From: Paulinella micropora
Taxonomy: Eukaryota; Cercozoa; Imbricatea; Euglyphida; Paulinellidae
DNA: 64,000 nucleotides
NCBI GenBank assembly: GCA_019918135.1
Contig: WBZZ01004176.1
Location: forward strand, 110,001 to 174,000
Reading direction: 5' to 3'
Shown: positions 18,133-26,617 of the stretch, piece by piece
Numbering within the stretch: position 1 is the first letter of the stretch
Layout of the letters: each line of letters opens with the position of its first letter
Position numbers and translations under genes: made by a program
Notes under the pieces: model-generated
Database searches by the model: none
What the model was told of the DNA's origin: nothing
The model's input: the letters and a program-made list of their open reading frames with translations, nothing else

Positions 18133-18627
18133 ATGCCGGGTAAATCTTCGGTAGAAAATCTTAAAATCGCGAATGCGAGGCGAAAGGAAAAGGCTAAGCA
18201 AAGGAAGATTGAGAGGGCTAGGGAACTACTAGCGGAGGAAGAGGCGAAGAATGTGAAAGAAATGAACGAAGACGAAAAGATGGACCACACAGCTAAGAAG
18301 CAGTTGGCGAAGGACCTCATTAATGGTAGAGACGGCGAGATAAGTGAGGAAAGCAGCTCGGATGAGGAAGTAGAACAGGACTTTGTAGATATCGTTGCCC
18401 GTCGGGTTGCGGGTATTAAATTAAAGACTAAACAGAAGAAGAAGAAAGCGGTAAAAAAGAAAGTGGAAGAAAGCGAGGATAGCGATGATAGCGAGGAAGA
18501 GGAAGAACAGCCTAAGAAAGGTAAAGGCAAGAAGACTGGCCGTGTTAATGTCAATGTTTATGCGGGACAACCAGAGAAGTCAAAAAAAGAAAGTAATGAT
18601 GTTTCAAAGATATTTTTAAAGTTCTAA
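18133..18627 (+). CDS. highly charged coiled-coil protein
   Basis: A 164-residue protein with a basic N-terminal helix (ARRKEKAKQRKIERARELL), acidic Ser/Glu tracts (SEESSSDEEVEQ, SEDSDDSEEEEEQ) and Lys-rich stretches, ending in a short GRVNVNVYAG motif and a Lys/Ser tail. Alternating acidic and basic clusters suggest nucleic-acid or chaperone-type binding, but no family was recognised. It is divergent from the fibre gene with 64 bases between the ATGs and lies just upstream of the integrase. Confidence 0.6.
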   Translation: MPGKSSVENLKIANARRKEKAKQRKIERARELLAEEEAKNVKEMNEDEKMDHTAKKQLAKDLINGRDGEISEESSSDEEVEQDFVDIVARRVAGIKLKTKQKKKKAVKKKVEESEDSDDSEEEEEQPKKGKGKKTGRVNVNVYAGQPEKSKKESNDVSKIFLKF

Positions 18628-18689
18628 TATAGGAACCTTTTTTGAAAAAAAGCTTCACCAAAAAAGTCGGGTCGTAGGGTGTCCCTACA
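18628..18689 (+). promoter_or_regulatory. integrase upstream motif and pre-ATG hairpin
   Basis: TATAGGAAC at 18628-18636 is followed by the ~40-base block shared with the minor capsid gene. A perfect hairpin GTAGGG-TGT-CCCTAC (18674-18688) then ends one base before the integrase ATG. This repeats the logic seen at the capsid genes: promoter-like motif, then a hairpin whose right arm ends in TAC next to the start codon. Confidence 0.6.
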
Positions 18690-19658
18690 ATGGACCATAA
18701 GCATACAGGAAATAATCAAGTTGTGGAGGATGAAGATGAAAGAAAGGAGCAACAAGCCCTTGAAATTCATTACCAAAAAAGATTACCGACCGATAAATGG
18801 AATACTATATGGGCGGACAAACCACTTAAACAAGTATTTGTAGATTTGGCGGATATGTCAAAACTTAAAGACAAGAAAGGAAATAAAGGTTATGCTTGGA
18901 TGTTATTTTGGATTGACACTCACAGCCGATTTTTAATCATTAAACCACTTAAAAATAAAACGGCTAAGGAAGTTTATATGGCTTTGAAATCAATACCATA
19001 CACACCAGAAAGCATTACAACCGACAGCGGGAGTGAATATAAAGGAATGGTAAAAGATTATTTCAGAGAGAATAATATTGAACACCGGACGGTTGAAGTT
19101 GGCGACCATCGGGCTCTTGCTATCGTAGATAGAGTAATACGGACGATAAGGCGGTGGCTTGACATTCTATTTGAAACTAACGGCAATTTTGACTGGTTTT
19201 CTTGGATTGACGATATGGTTGATGCTTATAATATGAGGTTTCATAGAACAATTCAAAATAGGCCGATAGATGTATTTAAGGGTGTTAATAAAAATAAACA
19301 ACTTATTCAACGGGACGGTCTAATTGACGAATTTGAAAAGGGCGATAAAGTGAGAAAGGAGTTAAAAAGGAATTTATTTTCAAAGGGGGGCCGACAATAC
19401 AGTAAGCAGATATTTACAGTAGTTGGTCGTAAGGGCTTCAAGTTAATACTCAATTCAGACGAGTTGGTCAGTCCAAGGGAACTATTGAAGACCAAATTTG
19501 ATAAACCGGCGGACGAGGAAAAACAAATTAATGAACAAGTTAAAGAAATAACAAAAGAAAAGAAAACGAAAGAATTATTAAACCGGGAAGACATACAGCC
19601 GGAGAATATCAGGACTAGCAAAAGAGAAAAAAAGAAAGTTGAAAAGTTGGATTTATAA
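18690..19658 (+). CDS. INT: retroviral-type (rve) integrase
   Basis: A 322-residue integrase. The RNase-H-fold core has D52 (VFVDLADM), D112 (TTDSGSEYKG) and, where retroviruses carry the catalytic Glu, D147 in AIVDRVIRTIRRW; the gap from D112 leaves 34 intervening residues. As far as I recall, IDR rather than a Glu motif is also seen in integrases of Polinton-like viruses, so this may be family-typical. The C-terminal part (SKQIFTVVGRKGFKLILN) resembles the SH3-like DNA-binding domain, followed by a Lys/Glu-rich tail. It would insert the element DNA into the host genome. The gene is intact. Confidence 0.9.
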   Translation: MDHKHTGNNQVVEDEDERKEQQALEIHYQKRLPTDKWNTIWADKPLKQVFVDLADMSKLKDKKGNKGYAWMLFWIDTHSRFLIIKPLKNKTAKEVYMALKSIPYTPESITTDSGSEYKGMVKDYFRENNIEHRTVEVGDHRALAIVDRVIRTIRRWLDILFETNGNFDWFSWIDDMVDAYNMRFHRTIQNRPIDVFKGVNKNKQLIQRDGLIDEFEKGDKVRKELKRNLFSKGGRQYSKQIFTVVGRKGFKLILNSDELVSPRELLKTKFDKPADEEKQINEQVKEITKEKKTKELLNREDIQPENIRTSKREKKKVEKLDL

Positions 19659-19660
19659 GC

Positions 19661-20185
19661 TTAAAGTTTACGGGGGGATGCCATCTTCCAGTTGCCTGAA
19701 ATTGGAAGAATGTAGTTGATTTTTTTCATTTCACTCCTATACTTTTTGTGAATTGATGTGAGAGAAGGAAAGATGCTGACATTTTCATCCTCACCTTCTC
19801 CCGCACTCACTATGAAAAATTGCTGGCTTACAGGGTTCAGTATTCCACTATCAATCTCGGCGCAACAATAAACGTGCCCTGGCTCACTCTTCATTTCATT
19901 TTTCTTTTTCGCCATCTTCACTTTCTTATCCGCCATAACGAACCCGAGTGAGAGTTGGACGACCAAATACTTTGTATCGTCTGGTATATTTTCGTACTTT
20001 ACCCAGGGTCCTGGGATGGCTGGGGCTTGGTCGGCTGGGGCTGGCTGGCCAGGGGCGGGCTCGGCTGGAACAGGGTCGGCTGGAACGGGCTCGGCTGGAA
20101 CAGGGTCGGCTGGAACGGGCTCGGCTGGGGCTGGCTCGGCTGGGTCAAACTGGACACCTTCCAAAGCAGAAGCTAAATCATCCAT
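19661..20185 (-). CDS. protein with Pro-Ala-Glu/Asp repeats and a beta-rich C-terminal domain
   Basis: A 174-residue protein from the ATG at 20185 (MDDLASALEG). Residues about 15-52 are repeats of P-A-[ED]-P-[AV], a probable flexible linker. The remainder (about 60-174) contains KYLVVQLSLGFVMADKK, GHVYCCAEIDSGIL and a basic end, and shows no known motif. The repeats are encoded by nearly identical 15-base and longer units, so their number is likely to vary. Its stop codon faces the integrase stop across two bases. Confidence 0.6.
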   Translation of the reverse strand: MDDLASALEGVQFDPAEPAPAEPVPADPVPAEPVPADPVPAEPAPGQPAPADQAPAIPGPWVKYENIPDDTKYLVVQLSLGFVMADKKVKMAKKKNEMKSEPGHVYCCAEIDSGILNPVSQQFFIVSAGEGEDENVSIFPSLTSIHKKYRSEMKKINYILPISGNWKMASPRKL

Positions 20186-20291
20186 TCTACAAAAACAACA
20201 TAAGAATAAATTTCTTTGTAAGTTGGGTGTTTTGGTTTTTTTTTGAATAAATATACACACACTACTTATATAGCCCTATGTGATAAGGGGC

Positions 20292-20798
20292 TTAGTGGTT
20301 TAGACCACTGTTCTCACTCTCTCTCATACATTTATACATATTAGCATTTTCATTTAACTTATGTAAGTCATAATCTGAATAACGAATAAAGGATTTATTA
20401 AAAGTCAATCCTTCTTCATCTATTCCTTTTCTTATTTTATTTATCACTACTTCATCATACTCATATCTGTTATCTTTTTTCCAAATCTTAAACATTTTCA
20501 ATTCTTTCTCCTTTCTGATTAATTTACTTTTTCTCTCCAAATCAAATCTCCTATCTTCTTCTACATCAATTCCTTCATCAACTATTTTTTTCAATACTTT
20601 ATTAGCACCTTCCAACTTTACTCGCTCTTGATTTCTTTTTGTTATTAGTAGTTCTATTTCTTTATTGATTTTATTTATTTTTTCTTCTGCTGTAAAGATA
20701 ATCTTTCTTATTTTATCTTTACCTTGCTTAGAAGTTTCAAACATAAAAACATAATCATCAATGGTTCTATTTTCTTTACTAATCAAACTCTCGCTCAT
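20292..20798 (-). CDS. coiled-coil protein of unknown function
   Basis: A 168-residue protein with a long Lys/Glu-rich coiled coil (about 28-75: ekinkinkeiell-type heptads) and a charged C-terminal half with KSFIRYSDYDLHKLNEN. No family was recognised. It is the last convincing ATG-started gene before the right terminal repeat. Composition matches the rest of the element. Confidence 0.55.
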   Translation of the reverse strand: MSESLISKENRTIDDYVFMFETSKQGKDKIRKIIFTAEEKINKINKEIELLITKRNQERVKLEGANKVLKKIVDEGIDVEEDRRFDLERKSKLIRKEKELKMFKIWKKDNRYEYDEVVINKIRKGIDEEGLTFNKSFIRYSDYDLHKLNENANMYKCMRESENSGLNH

Positions 20799-20892
20799 TT
20801 TGACTTACCTTGGTGTTTCCGACTTCTTGCCTTTTTTGGTTTCTGAACTCTGGCGAGTGCCGACGATTTTTGTCGCAGGAAAAAAGCTTTAG

Positions 20893-21234
20893 GTGGTCGG
20901 TTTCTTTTTTTTTATTTCCATTTTGTTATTAGTTATTCCATATAATCCTTACTTGGCCCGATTGGATTATGTTCTAGATGTTCTATTTCTAATTTTCCTG
21001 GTGAGTGGTTTGAAATGCCTTTCTCGTTTTGGTGGGCCGATATGGCTACCTCTGTTCTTGGTTCTGTCGTCATTTGTTTTCTTTTTCAGTATGTTATTTT
21101 TGGTAGGTGATATTGTGTTTTTTTTGTGTGGTGTGTGGTTTTTGTTCCATTCCATATTTCCTTGTTTCTACCATATCTTCTTCCTTCCTTCTTCCTGTTC
21201 GCTTATTTCCTTCGTCAATACCGGTCCTTTTTGA
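20893..21234 (+). other. possible hydrophobic ORF without ATG
   Basis: An open frame of 113 codons encoding an extremely hydrophobic product with three or four potential membrane segments. It begins at GTG, and no in-frame ATG covers the hydrophobic part. The T-rich plus strand alone could generate such a frame. It lies between the last gene and the right terminal repeat. Coding status is doubtful. Confidence 0.25.
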
Positions 21235-21240
21235 TTTCCT

Positions 21241-21275
21241 CTTGATTTCTTAATTATTTCTTATGATGGTGATTT
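21241..21275. repeat. right terminal inverted repeat of the Polinton-like element
   Basis: The reverse complement of window bases 1-35 with one mismatch. Weaker similarity continues inward. Beyond 21,275 two hairpin repeats follow before the sequence changes character, so the true element tip may lie anywhere up to about 21,450. Confidence 0.85.
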
Positions 21276-21287
21276 TTGGTCTGAAAG

Positions 21288-21438
21288 ACACTTTTCATAG
21301 AGGGCATTTTTCCTAAAAATGACCCTATGAAAAGTGTAATCATCTTATTGTTTAACGAAATATAAAAAATGACGATTTGGGCTTAAAGACACTTTTTGGG
21401 GGCATTTTTCTGAAAAAAAATGACCCTAAAAAAAGTGT
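21288..21438. repeat. two sub-terminal hairpin repeats
   Basis: Two imperfect tandem copies (hairpins at 21,288-21,337 and 21,389-21,438), each starting ACACTTTT and ending AAAAGTGT, with arms of about 20 bases and a GGCATTTTT/AAAATG inner stem. Surrounding bases (GAAAGAC or TAAAGAC before, GTAATCATCTT after) are shared, giving a unit of about 100 bp. They lie directly outside the recognised terminal repeat. Confidence 0.7.
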
Positions 21439-21959
21439 AATCATCTTCTCAGGAGGCAGGAGGCGCAGGTTTCTGAGGAAGGAATTCGAAGCAGGAATAT
21501 TAATTCAGGATCCGCAGGAAACATGAAGCAGGAAGGCAAGGCACCAGCAGCAAGTCTGATGAACGAAAATTTTGTGTAATATTAATGCACGTTGGCAGTC
21601 TCTGCAGGCAAAGCAACATGTATTCGCGTATCGGCACAAATGGTACCATCAGCCTGGGCATTCTCGCATGGCGGAGAAACGTAGGAGCAGTGGTGCTGGC
21701 TAAGCCGGCCCACCAGAAGGCTTTTCGCATGGGGGCCGGCTAAGCCAGCACCAGTGCTTGGTAAACTCGTTTCTCCCTCCACCCATCAACAAAAATACGT
21801 AGTGCGCAAAAGTACTCGCAAAGCATGCCCAGTCTAATGGGACTGTATGTTTCTATTCGTGGCATAAGCGAATACATGTTGTTTTCAACTGGCCTGCAAA
21901 GTCTCAGAGACTGCCAACGTGTACATGTATACGTACTTCACAAAATTATATTTCGTTCT

Positions 21960-22170
21960 TGGTGGGTGCCTTGTGCCTTCCTGCTTCCTGTTTCCTGTTT
22001 CCTGCGGAATACCTGTTTCCTTCCTGCGCTTCCTACTTCCTGCCTCCTGCTTCCTGCTTCCTGCTTCCTGCTTCCTGCTTTCCTTCCTGTCTCCTTCCTG
22101 CTTCCTCCAGGAATCCTCCTCCTTCCTGCTTCCTCCTCCTTCCTGCTTCCTCTTTCCTGCTACCTTCTGG
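21960..22170. repeat. CTTCCTG minisatellite
   Basis: A degenerate run of TTCCTGC/CTTCCTG units, many in tandem (clearest at 22,045-22,090). The preceding stretch 21,448-21,560 holds the same motif in the opposite orientation (GGAAGCAGG). It is simple-sequence DNA; open frames across it are artefacts. Confidence 0.7.
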
Positions 22171-22211
22171 AACGCGTGGAGAGAATAAAGGGAAGTCTTT
22201 TATGCATTGTA

Positions 22212-22212
22212 C

Positions 22213-22293
<81 letters not shown>
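22212..22293. repeat. (CA)n(TA)n compound microsatellite
   Basis: About 28 bases of CA repeat are followed by about 52 bases of TA repeat with one phase slip. It is typical of eukaryotic nuclear DNA. No gene was seen in the surrounding 22,300-22,730. Confidence 0.9.
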
Positions 22294-22297
<4 letters not shown>

Positions 22298-22737
22298 CGA
22301 TCAGAAGAATTATCGATATGCCTGATAAAACATGCTGCTAATTTGCACAGGGTGAGATAATCTATTGCATTTTTGTCCCTGCCCGAGCAGGGAAAAATTG
22401 CATTTGCATATTCCACAACCACAACTTCCACAGGTGGCAGGATACACTTGATTTTTGTGGTGGTAGGATTCTGGCGGCGAAACTTCACGTGATTCCCCTG
22501 CAAAAGTGGATGGTCCGTTCCGGCCGGGGAAAGTGGCATTCTACGTTTCAGGCCAAGCTCTACAGGAATACGTAATAAAAATTTTTGTGGTGGGCGGTGG
22601 CACCAGACCCTCTCCCACAAGTGCTGGTTTTCTTATTTTTGGAATACTCTCAGCCACAAATTATTTTTTGTAAAAAACTGACGATTTGCCAAACGCTAAG
22701 CCATTGTAAATTTTGCTCTTGGAAGGGATGCTGGCTG

Positions 22738-22961
22738 TTGCAAAACTGCGGCGCTTCACGCGGGCGCTGATGCTGCACCTGACAGACTGTGCAAAACTGC
22801 GGCGCTTCACGCGGGCGGTGATGCAAAGTCTCTCCACGAGCAGGACAAGCAGGGCGATAGACTTTGCCAAATCAGTCGACACACTCGTGCGTCTCGTCGA
22901 TACATCGGCAGTCTCGTCGACACGCTCATGCGTCTCGTCGATACACCGACAGTCTCGTCGA
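22738..22961. repeat. two short tandem repeats
   Basis: A ~36-base block (CTGCGGCGCTTCACGCGGGC core) occurs at about 22,743 and 22,796. A 41-base block with GTCTCGTCGA twice per unit occurs at 22,880-22,920 and 22,921-22,961. No coding signal. Confidence 0.65.
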
Positions 22962-22983
22962 CACACTGAAGGAATTTTATCAC

Positions 22984-24227
22984 GGACCACTCGTGGCCAG
23001 CAAGGTTATAATACTGTCTGAAGAATTACAAGTGGTCCGCTATGGCTGAATTCCAGATGAGAGGGGGAAAAGGGGGTGAGGGGGGGGGGGATGCCGCCGC
23101 GAAACGGTCAAACTGAGGACCACTTGTGGGTTACAAGGCTATAATACCGTCTGAGAACTGACGAATAGTCCAAGGTGTAAAGATTTCTCGGGGAAAAAAA
23201 GAAGGAGGGATGGGGGGGGAGGTCACCGCGAAACGGTCAGGCGGCGATCGCTACTTGACCATTTCGCGGTGGGTGCCACCCTCCCTCCTCTTTTTTTTGC
23301 CACCTTGGACCATTTGTGAGTTATAAGGCTGTATTATGACCTAGATTCTGACAAGCGGTCTTCTGTTTGATCGTTTCGTGGTGGGTGCCTCCCTCCCTCC
23401 TTCATTCCCCGTGAATTTAGCCATGGTGGAACATTCGTGAATGTCAGGCTTGTATTATGACCTGGATTCCCACAAGTGGTCCTCTGTTTGGCAGTTTCGC
23501 GGTGGGCAACAGTCCCCCCCCCCCCCTTCCCGGTAATTCGGCCATGGCGGACCATTCGTGAATGTCTAGGCTATAATCTGAGCTTGGTGGTGACGAATGG
23601 TCCCTGGCGTCCTTTTTTCCGGGAATTCTGCCATGGCGGATTATTCGTGGATATGTGGCTTGTAATATGAGGCTGCCGGTGACGAATGGTCCATGCTGGA
23701 CCACTTGTCACCATCCAGGCTAGATTATGGTCTGGATTTTGACAAGTGGTCCACAGCGGACCACTTGTCAGGATCCAGCGAGAATGATGATGGATTTTTG
23801 ACAAGTGGTCCACGTTGGACCACTTGTCAGGATCCAGCGAGAATGATGATGAATTTTTGACAAGTGGTCCAGAAGGGGCGAGAATGATGATGGATTTTTG
23901 ACAAGTGGTCCACGTTGGACCACTTGTCAGAATCCAGCGAGAATGATGATGAATTTCTGACAAGTGGTCCACAAGAGAGGTTGGGGGGGTGGGGGGAGGT
24001 GCCCCCCAACTGCGATCTCGCTGAAAAAACAAACGTTGGACCACTTGTCAGGATCCAGCGAGAATGATGATGAATTTTTGACAAGTGGTCCACAAGAGAA
24101 AATATAGGGGTTGGGGGGGGGGGGTGGGGGGAGGGGCCCCCCACCTGCGATCTTGAGGAAAAAACAAACAGCGGACCACTTGTCACCATCCAGGCGAGAT
24201 TATGGTCTGGATTTTGACAAGTGGTCC
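22984..24227. repeat. array of about 13 fold-back modules
   Basis: Repeated 54-60-bp modules are bounded by inverted 13-base arms GGACCACTTGTCA and TGACAAGTGGTCC. The clean copies are 23698-23752, 23758-23811, 23817-23870, 23917-23970, 24038-24091 and 24173-24227. Six more divergent copies begin near 22984, 23114, 23308, 23423, 23547 and 23636, and a half copy ends at 23911. The last three are separated by G-rich spacers carrying their own palindrome (GGTGGGG...CCCCACC). No gene is present across 22,962-24,360. Confidence 0.85.
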
Positions 24228-24362
24228 AGAAGAATGAGGTTAAGGGGGTTGGGTGGGGGGAGGGGCCCCCCACCTGCGATCTCGAAAAAGGGAAAAGGGG
24301 GGAGGTTGTGTATGTTGCATTAGTCAGGTTTTTTTCTTCTTGTCCTTATTGTTAAAGACCTT

Positions 24363-24479
24363 ATGCCCGAAGTCTGCCCTGTCTGTGGCGCACTAACGAA
24401 AGAGAAACAGCGACCACTCGCGCAAGGGACAAAAGGAGTGTTTAGGCTGAGAGCGTACTACACGCACGAAGAAGACTGA
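24363..24479 (+). CDS. tiny zinc-ribbon-like ORF
   Basis: A 38-residue frame from ATG with a CPVCGA knuckle at residues 5-10, a basic middle and an acidic end. It lies two bases before the next small ORF, which also starts with a VCxxCGA knuckle. The pair may be paralogous, or the two halves of one split zinc-ribbon protein. Coding status is uncertain because of the size. Confidence 0.4.
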   Translation: MPEVCPVCGALTKEKQRPLAQGTKGVFRLRAYYTHEED

Positions 24480-24481
24480 CC

Positions 24482-24700
24482 ATGCTAGCAGTTTGTCATA
24501 CTTGTGGTGCTTGCTTTTTCGAAGGGCAGCTTTACTGGACTGGGACCGGGAAAAGAGGCGACCCCCGAGACTTGGCGTCACTCGTCTGTCGCCCGTATGG
24601 CGATGGCGCTTGCATCAACCCTGCTCGCGACATCCCCGGCGGAGACACTTGGGAAGAGCGGATGCGCTTTATTGATAATTTTTTAGATGAAATGCTGTAA
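24482..24700 (+). CDS. small Cys-rich protein
   Basis: A 72-residue protein with CHTCGAC at residues 5-11 and two more Cys near 36 and 44, suggesting one zinc site. The C-terminal half is acidic and helical (TWEERMRFIDNFLDEML). No family was recognised. GC content rises sharply here compared with the repeats on its left, and the next GC-rich viral-type gene starts 54 bases downstream on the same strand, with an AT-rich gap between, as in Block 3. Confidence 0.5.
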   Translation: MLAVCHTCGACFFEGQLYWTGTGKRGDPRDLASLVCRPYGDGACINPARDIPGGDTWEERMRFIDNFLDEML

Positions 24701-24754
24701 AAAAATGATTAAAAAAACTTTTTTCCTCCTGTTCTATCATTTAATCAGCGACCA

Positions 24755-26617
24755 ATGGAAGTGGCCCGGTCGTACAAGCGCCGCCGGCTCGACGGCGCGG
24801 CAGACGACTTTACCCTGCCTGTGGACGGACAGGCAGGCGACGTCCTTGTCAGTGACGGTGACGGGGGCGTAAAATGGGCGGTAGGCGGCATGGCCGCGAA
24901 CGAGGCGGTAGCGCTCAATACCGCACACAGGGTGACTACGTCCGGCAACCCGCACTTGGTTGACCTAGCAGACTTGATTACCCTGACATTTGACACTGAA
25001 GCCAAAGTTGAGCAGCCGGCCGGGATGACTGCTAACAGCTCCGCCGGCTTCGTGGCCTCGGCCTCTAGCAATTCTTCTCTGGCCTACTTGAGCTTTGACA
25101 GCGACTTCAACACGCTGTGGGGCACAACCTCCCCCGACAGCTATAGCGGGAACAACTACACCGCCATGATCGAGACGGTGGTAGACAACGTAGTTGTACC
25201 AGGCGCGTGGCTCCAGCTCGATCTGGGCCAGCACGCTAAAGTCAGTGCTTACCATGTCACTTCCGCGGGCGCCATCACTGCCCCTAGAGACTGGGTCTTG
25301 GCCTATAGCGCGGACGGCAGCAGGTGGTTCACGTGGGACAGCCAGACTAGCCAGACCTTTGTAGGCGACAGCAAGCGCACGTTCACGCCAGCTGCCGCTG
25401 CCGAGTACGCCAGGTACCTGCGCCTGATCTGCACCAAGAACAACGGGGCGGGAGTCTGGTATATGCGCTCGCTCACGTTCGACTACCAGTTGTACAACGC
25501 GGGCTGTATCGAGAACACCAGCTACCCTGCCTCTGCCTTCCAGCTGGCGAACAAGGCGTACGTCGACCACACCGTCGCAGGAACAGTGAAGCTGCCATCG
25601 GTGTTGCCTGCCCAGAACGACTGCATCGTGACCATGGACCCGGACGGCTCGATCTTCGCCGTCAAGGACGAGACAGTCAAGCTGCCCTACCTTCTGCCCG
25701 ACAGCAACGAGCAGTTCGTGACCATGAACACCGACGGGATCATCCAGACTACTACCGCGGGCAACCTCGCGAGGCTGCCTGACCCTTTGCCTGTCTCGGC
25801 CGCGCAGCTGATGACGGTTGATCCAGACGGCGTGCTGGGCCTAAGCAACCATTTGACCGATCCCAACAACCCTCACCAAGTCACGGCCGCCCAGGTCGGG
25901 GCGCCTACTACCACCGCCTTTAACGGCCATTTGACAGATCCCAACAACCCTCACCAAGTCACTGCCGCCCAGGTCGGGGCGCCTACTACTACCGCCTTTA
26001 ATGCCCATTTGACAGACTACAACAACCCGCACAAAGTGTCTCTGGCCAACCTAGTGAATTCTTCGACTCTCAAGCTGACGGGGGCGGGCGGCGACAGCAC
26101 GCTCTCAGCTCCAGCCACTGGTACGGTCGCACTTGCGCTGCCGTCCTCAAAGCTCGCCGCCGGACAGACAGCGCTCGTGTCGCTGGATGAATTCGGCGAA
26201 CTGAAGCACGGGGGCCAAGGGATCACACACGACATTACATTTAATGGGGTAGACTATACTGCATTGCCTGTGAACTTGACAAGCAGCAGCACTAACGTGA
26301 TTGCATCTAGCACCTTTCAAACGAACCCCACCAATTACCAGCCATGGAAAATGTTTGACGGCGATCTTGGCACGTTCTGGAACAGCGCTGAACAGATCGA
26401 CCAATACAACCTCACTGACGGGGCATACACTGGTTCTACGCTCGTGAATATCGGAGGAACTGACTACGAAGGCGCGCAGGTTAGATTTGATTTCGGCTCT
26501 GCGATTTCTGTGTTCACTGGTTACCGGATTGTAGCGCGTAATCTGTATCCAACACTACAAGTGAAAATTTGGTCCCGTGGGACGAAATTGGTCCCGCGGG
26601 ATAAGACTTTTTTTTAA
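24755..26617 (+). pseudogene. virion-fibre-like protein with discoidin (F5/8C) domains, 3' end lost
   Basis: A 620-residue frame from ATG. Residues about 95-250 form a discoidin-like domain (SFDSDFNTLWGT, WLQLDLGQHAKVSAYHVTS, YARYLRLICTKN). Then come short beta repeats (VTMDPDGS, VTMNTDGI), two 26-residue direct repeats containing HLTDPNNPHQVTAAQVGAP, a third partial copy (DYNNPHKVS) and a second discoidin domain from about residue 510 (WKMFDGDLGTFWN). The NPHxVT repeat is typical of phage and large-virus fibres. The second discoidin domain stops at VKIW and the frame ends in codons supplied by the GGTCCCGCGGGACC repeat family, so the 3' end is disrupted. Confidence 0.7.

Noticed and set aside
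18069-18554. N-terminal extension of the fibre protein (frame open to 18554)
   Set aside because: This part is antisense to the charged protein gene at 18133-18627 and reads as Ser/Phe-rich shadow sequence; the ATG at 18068 starts the real fibre.
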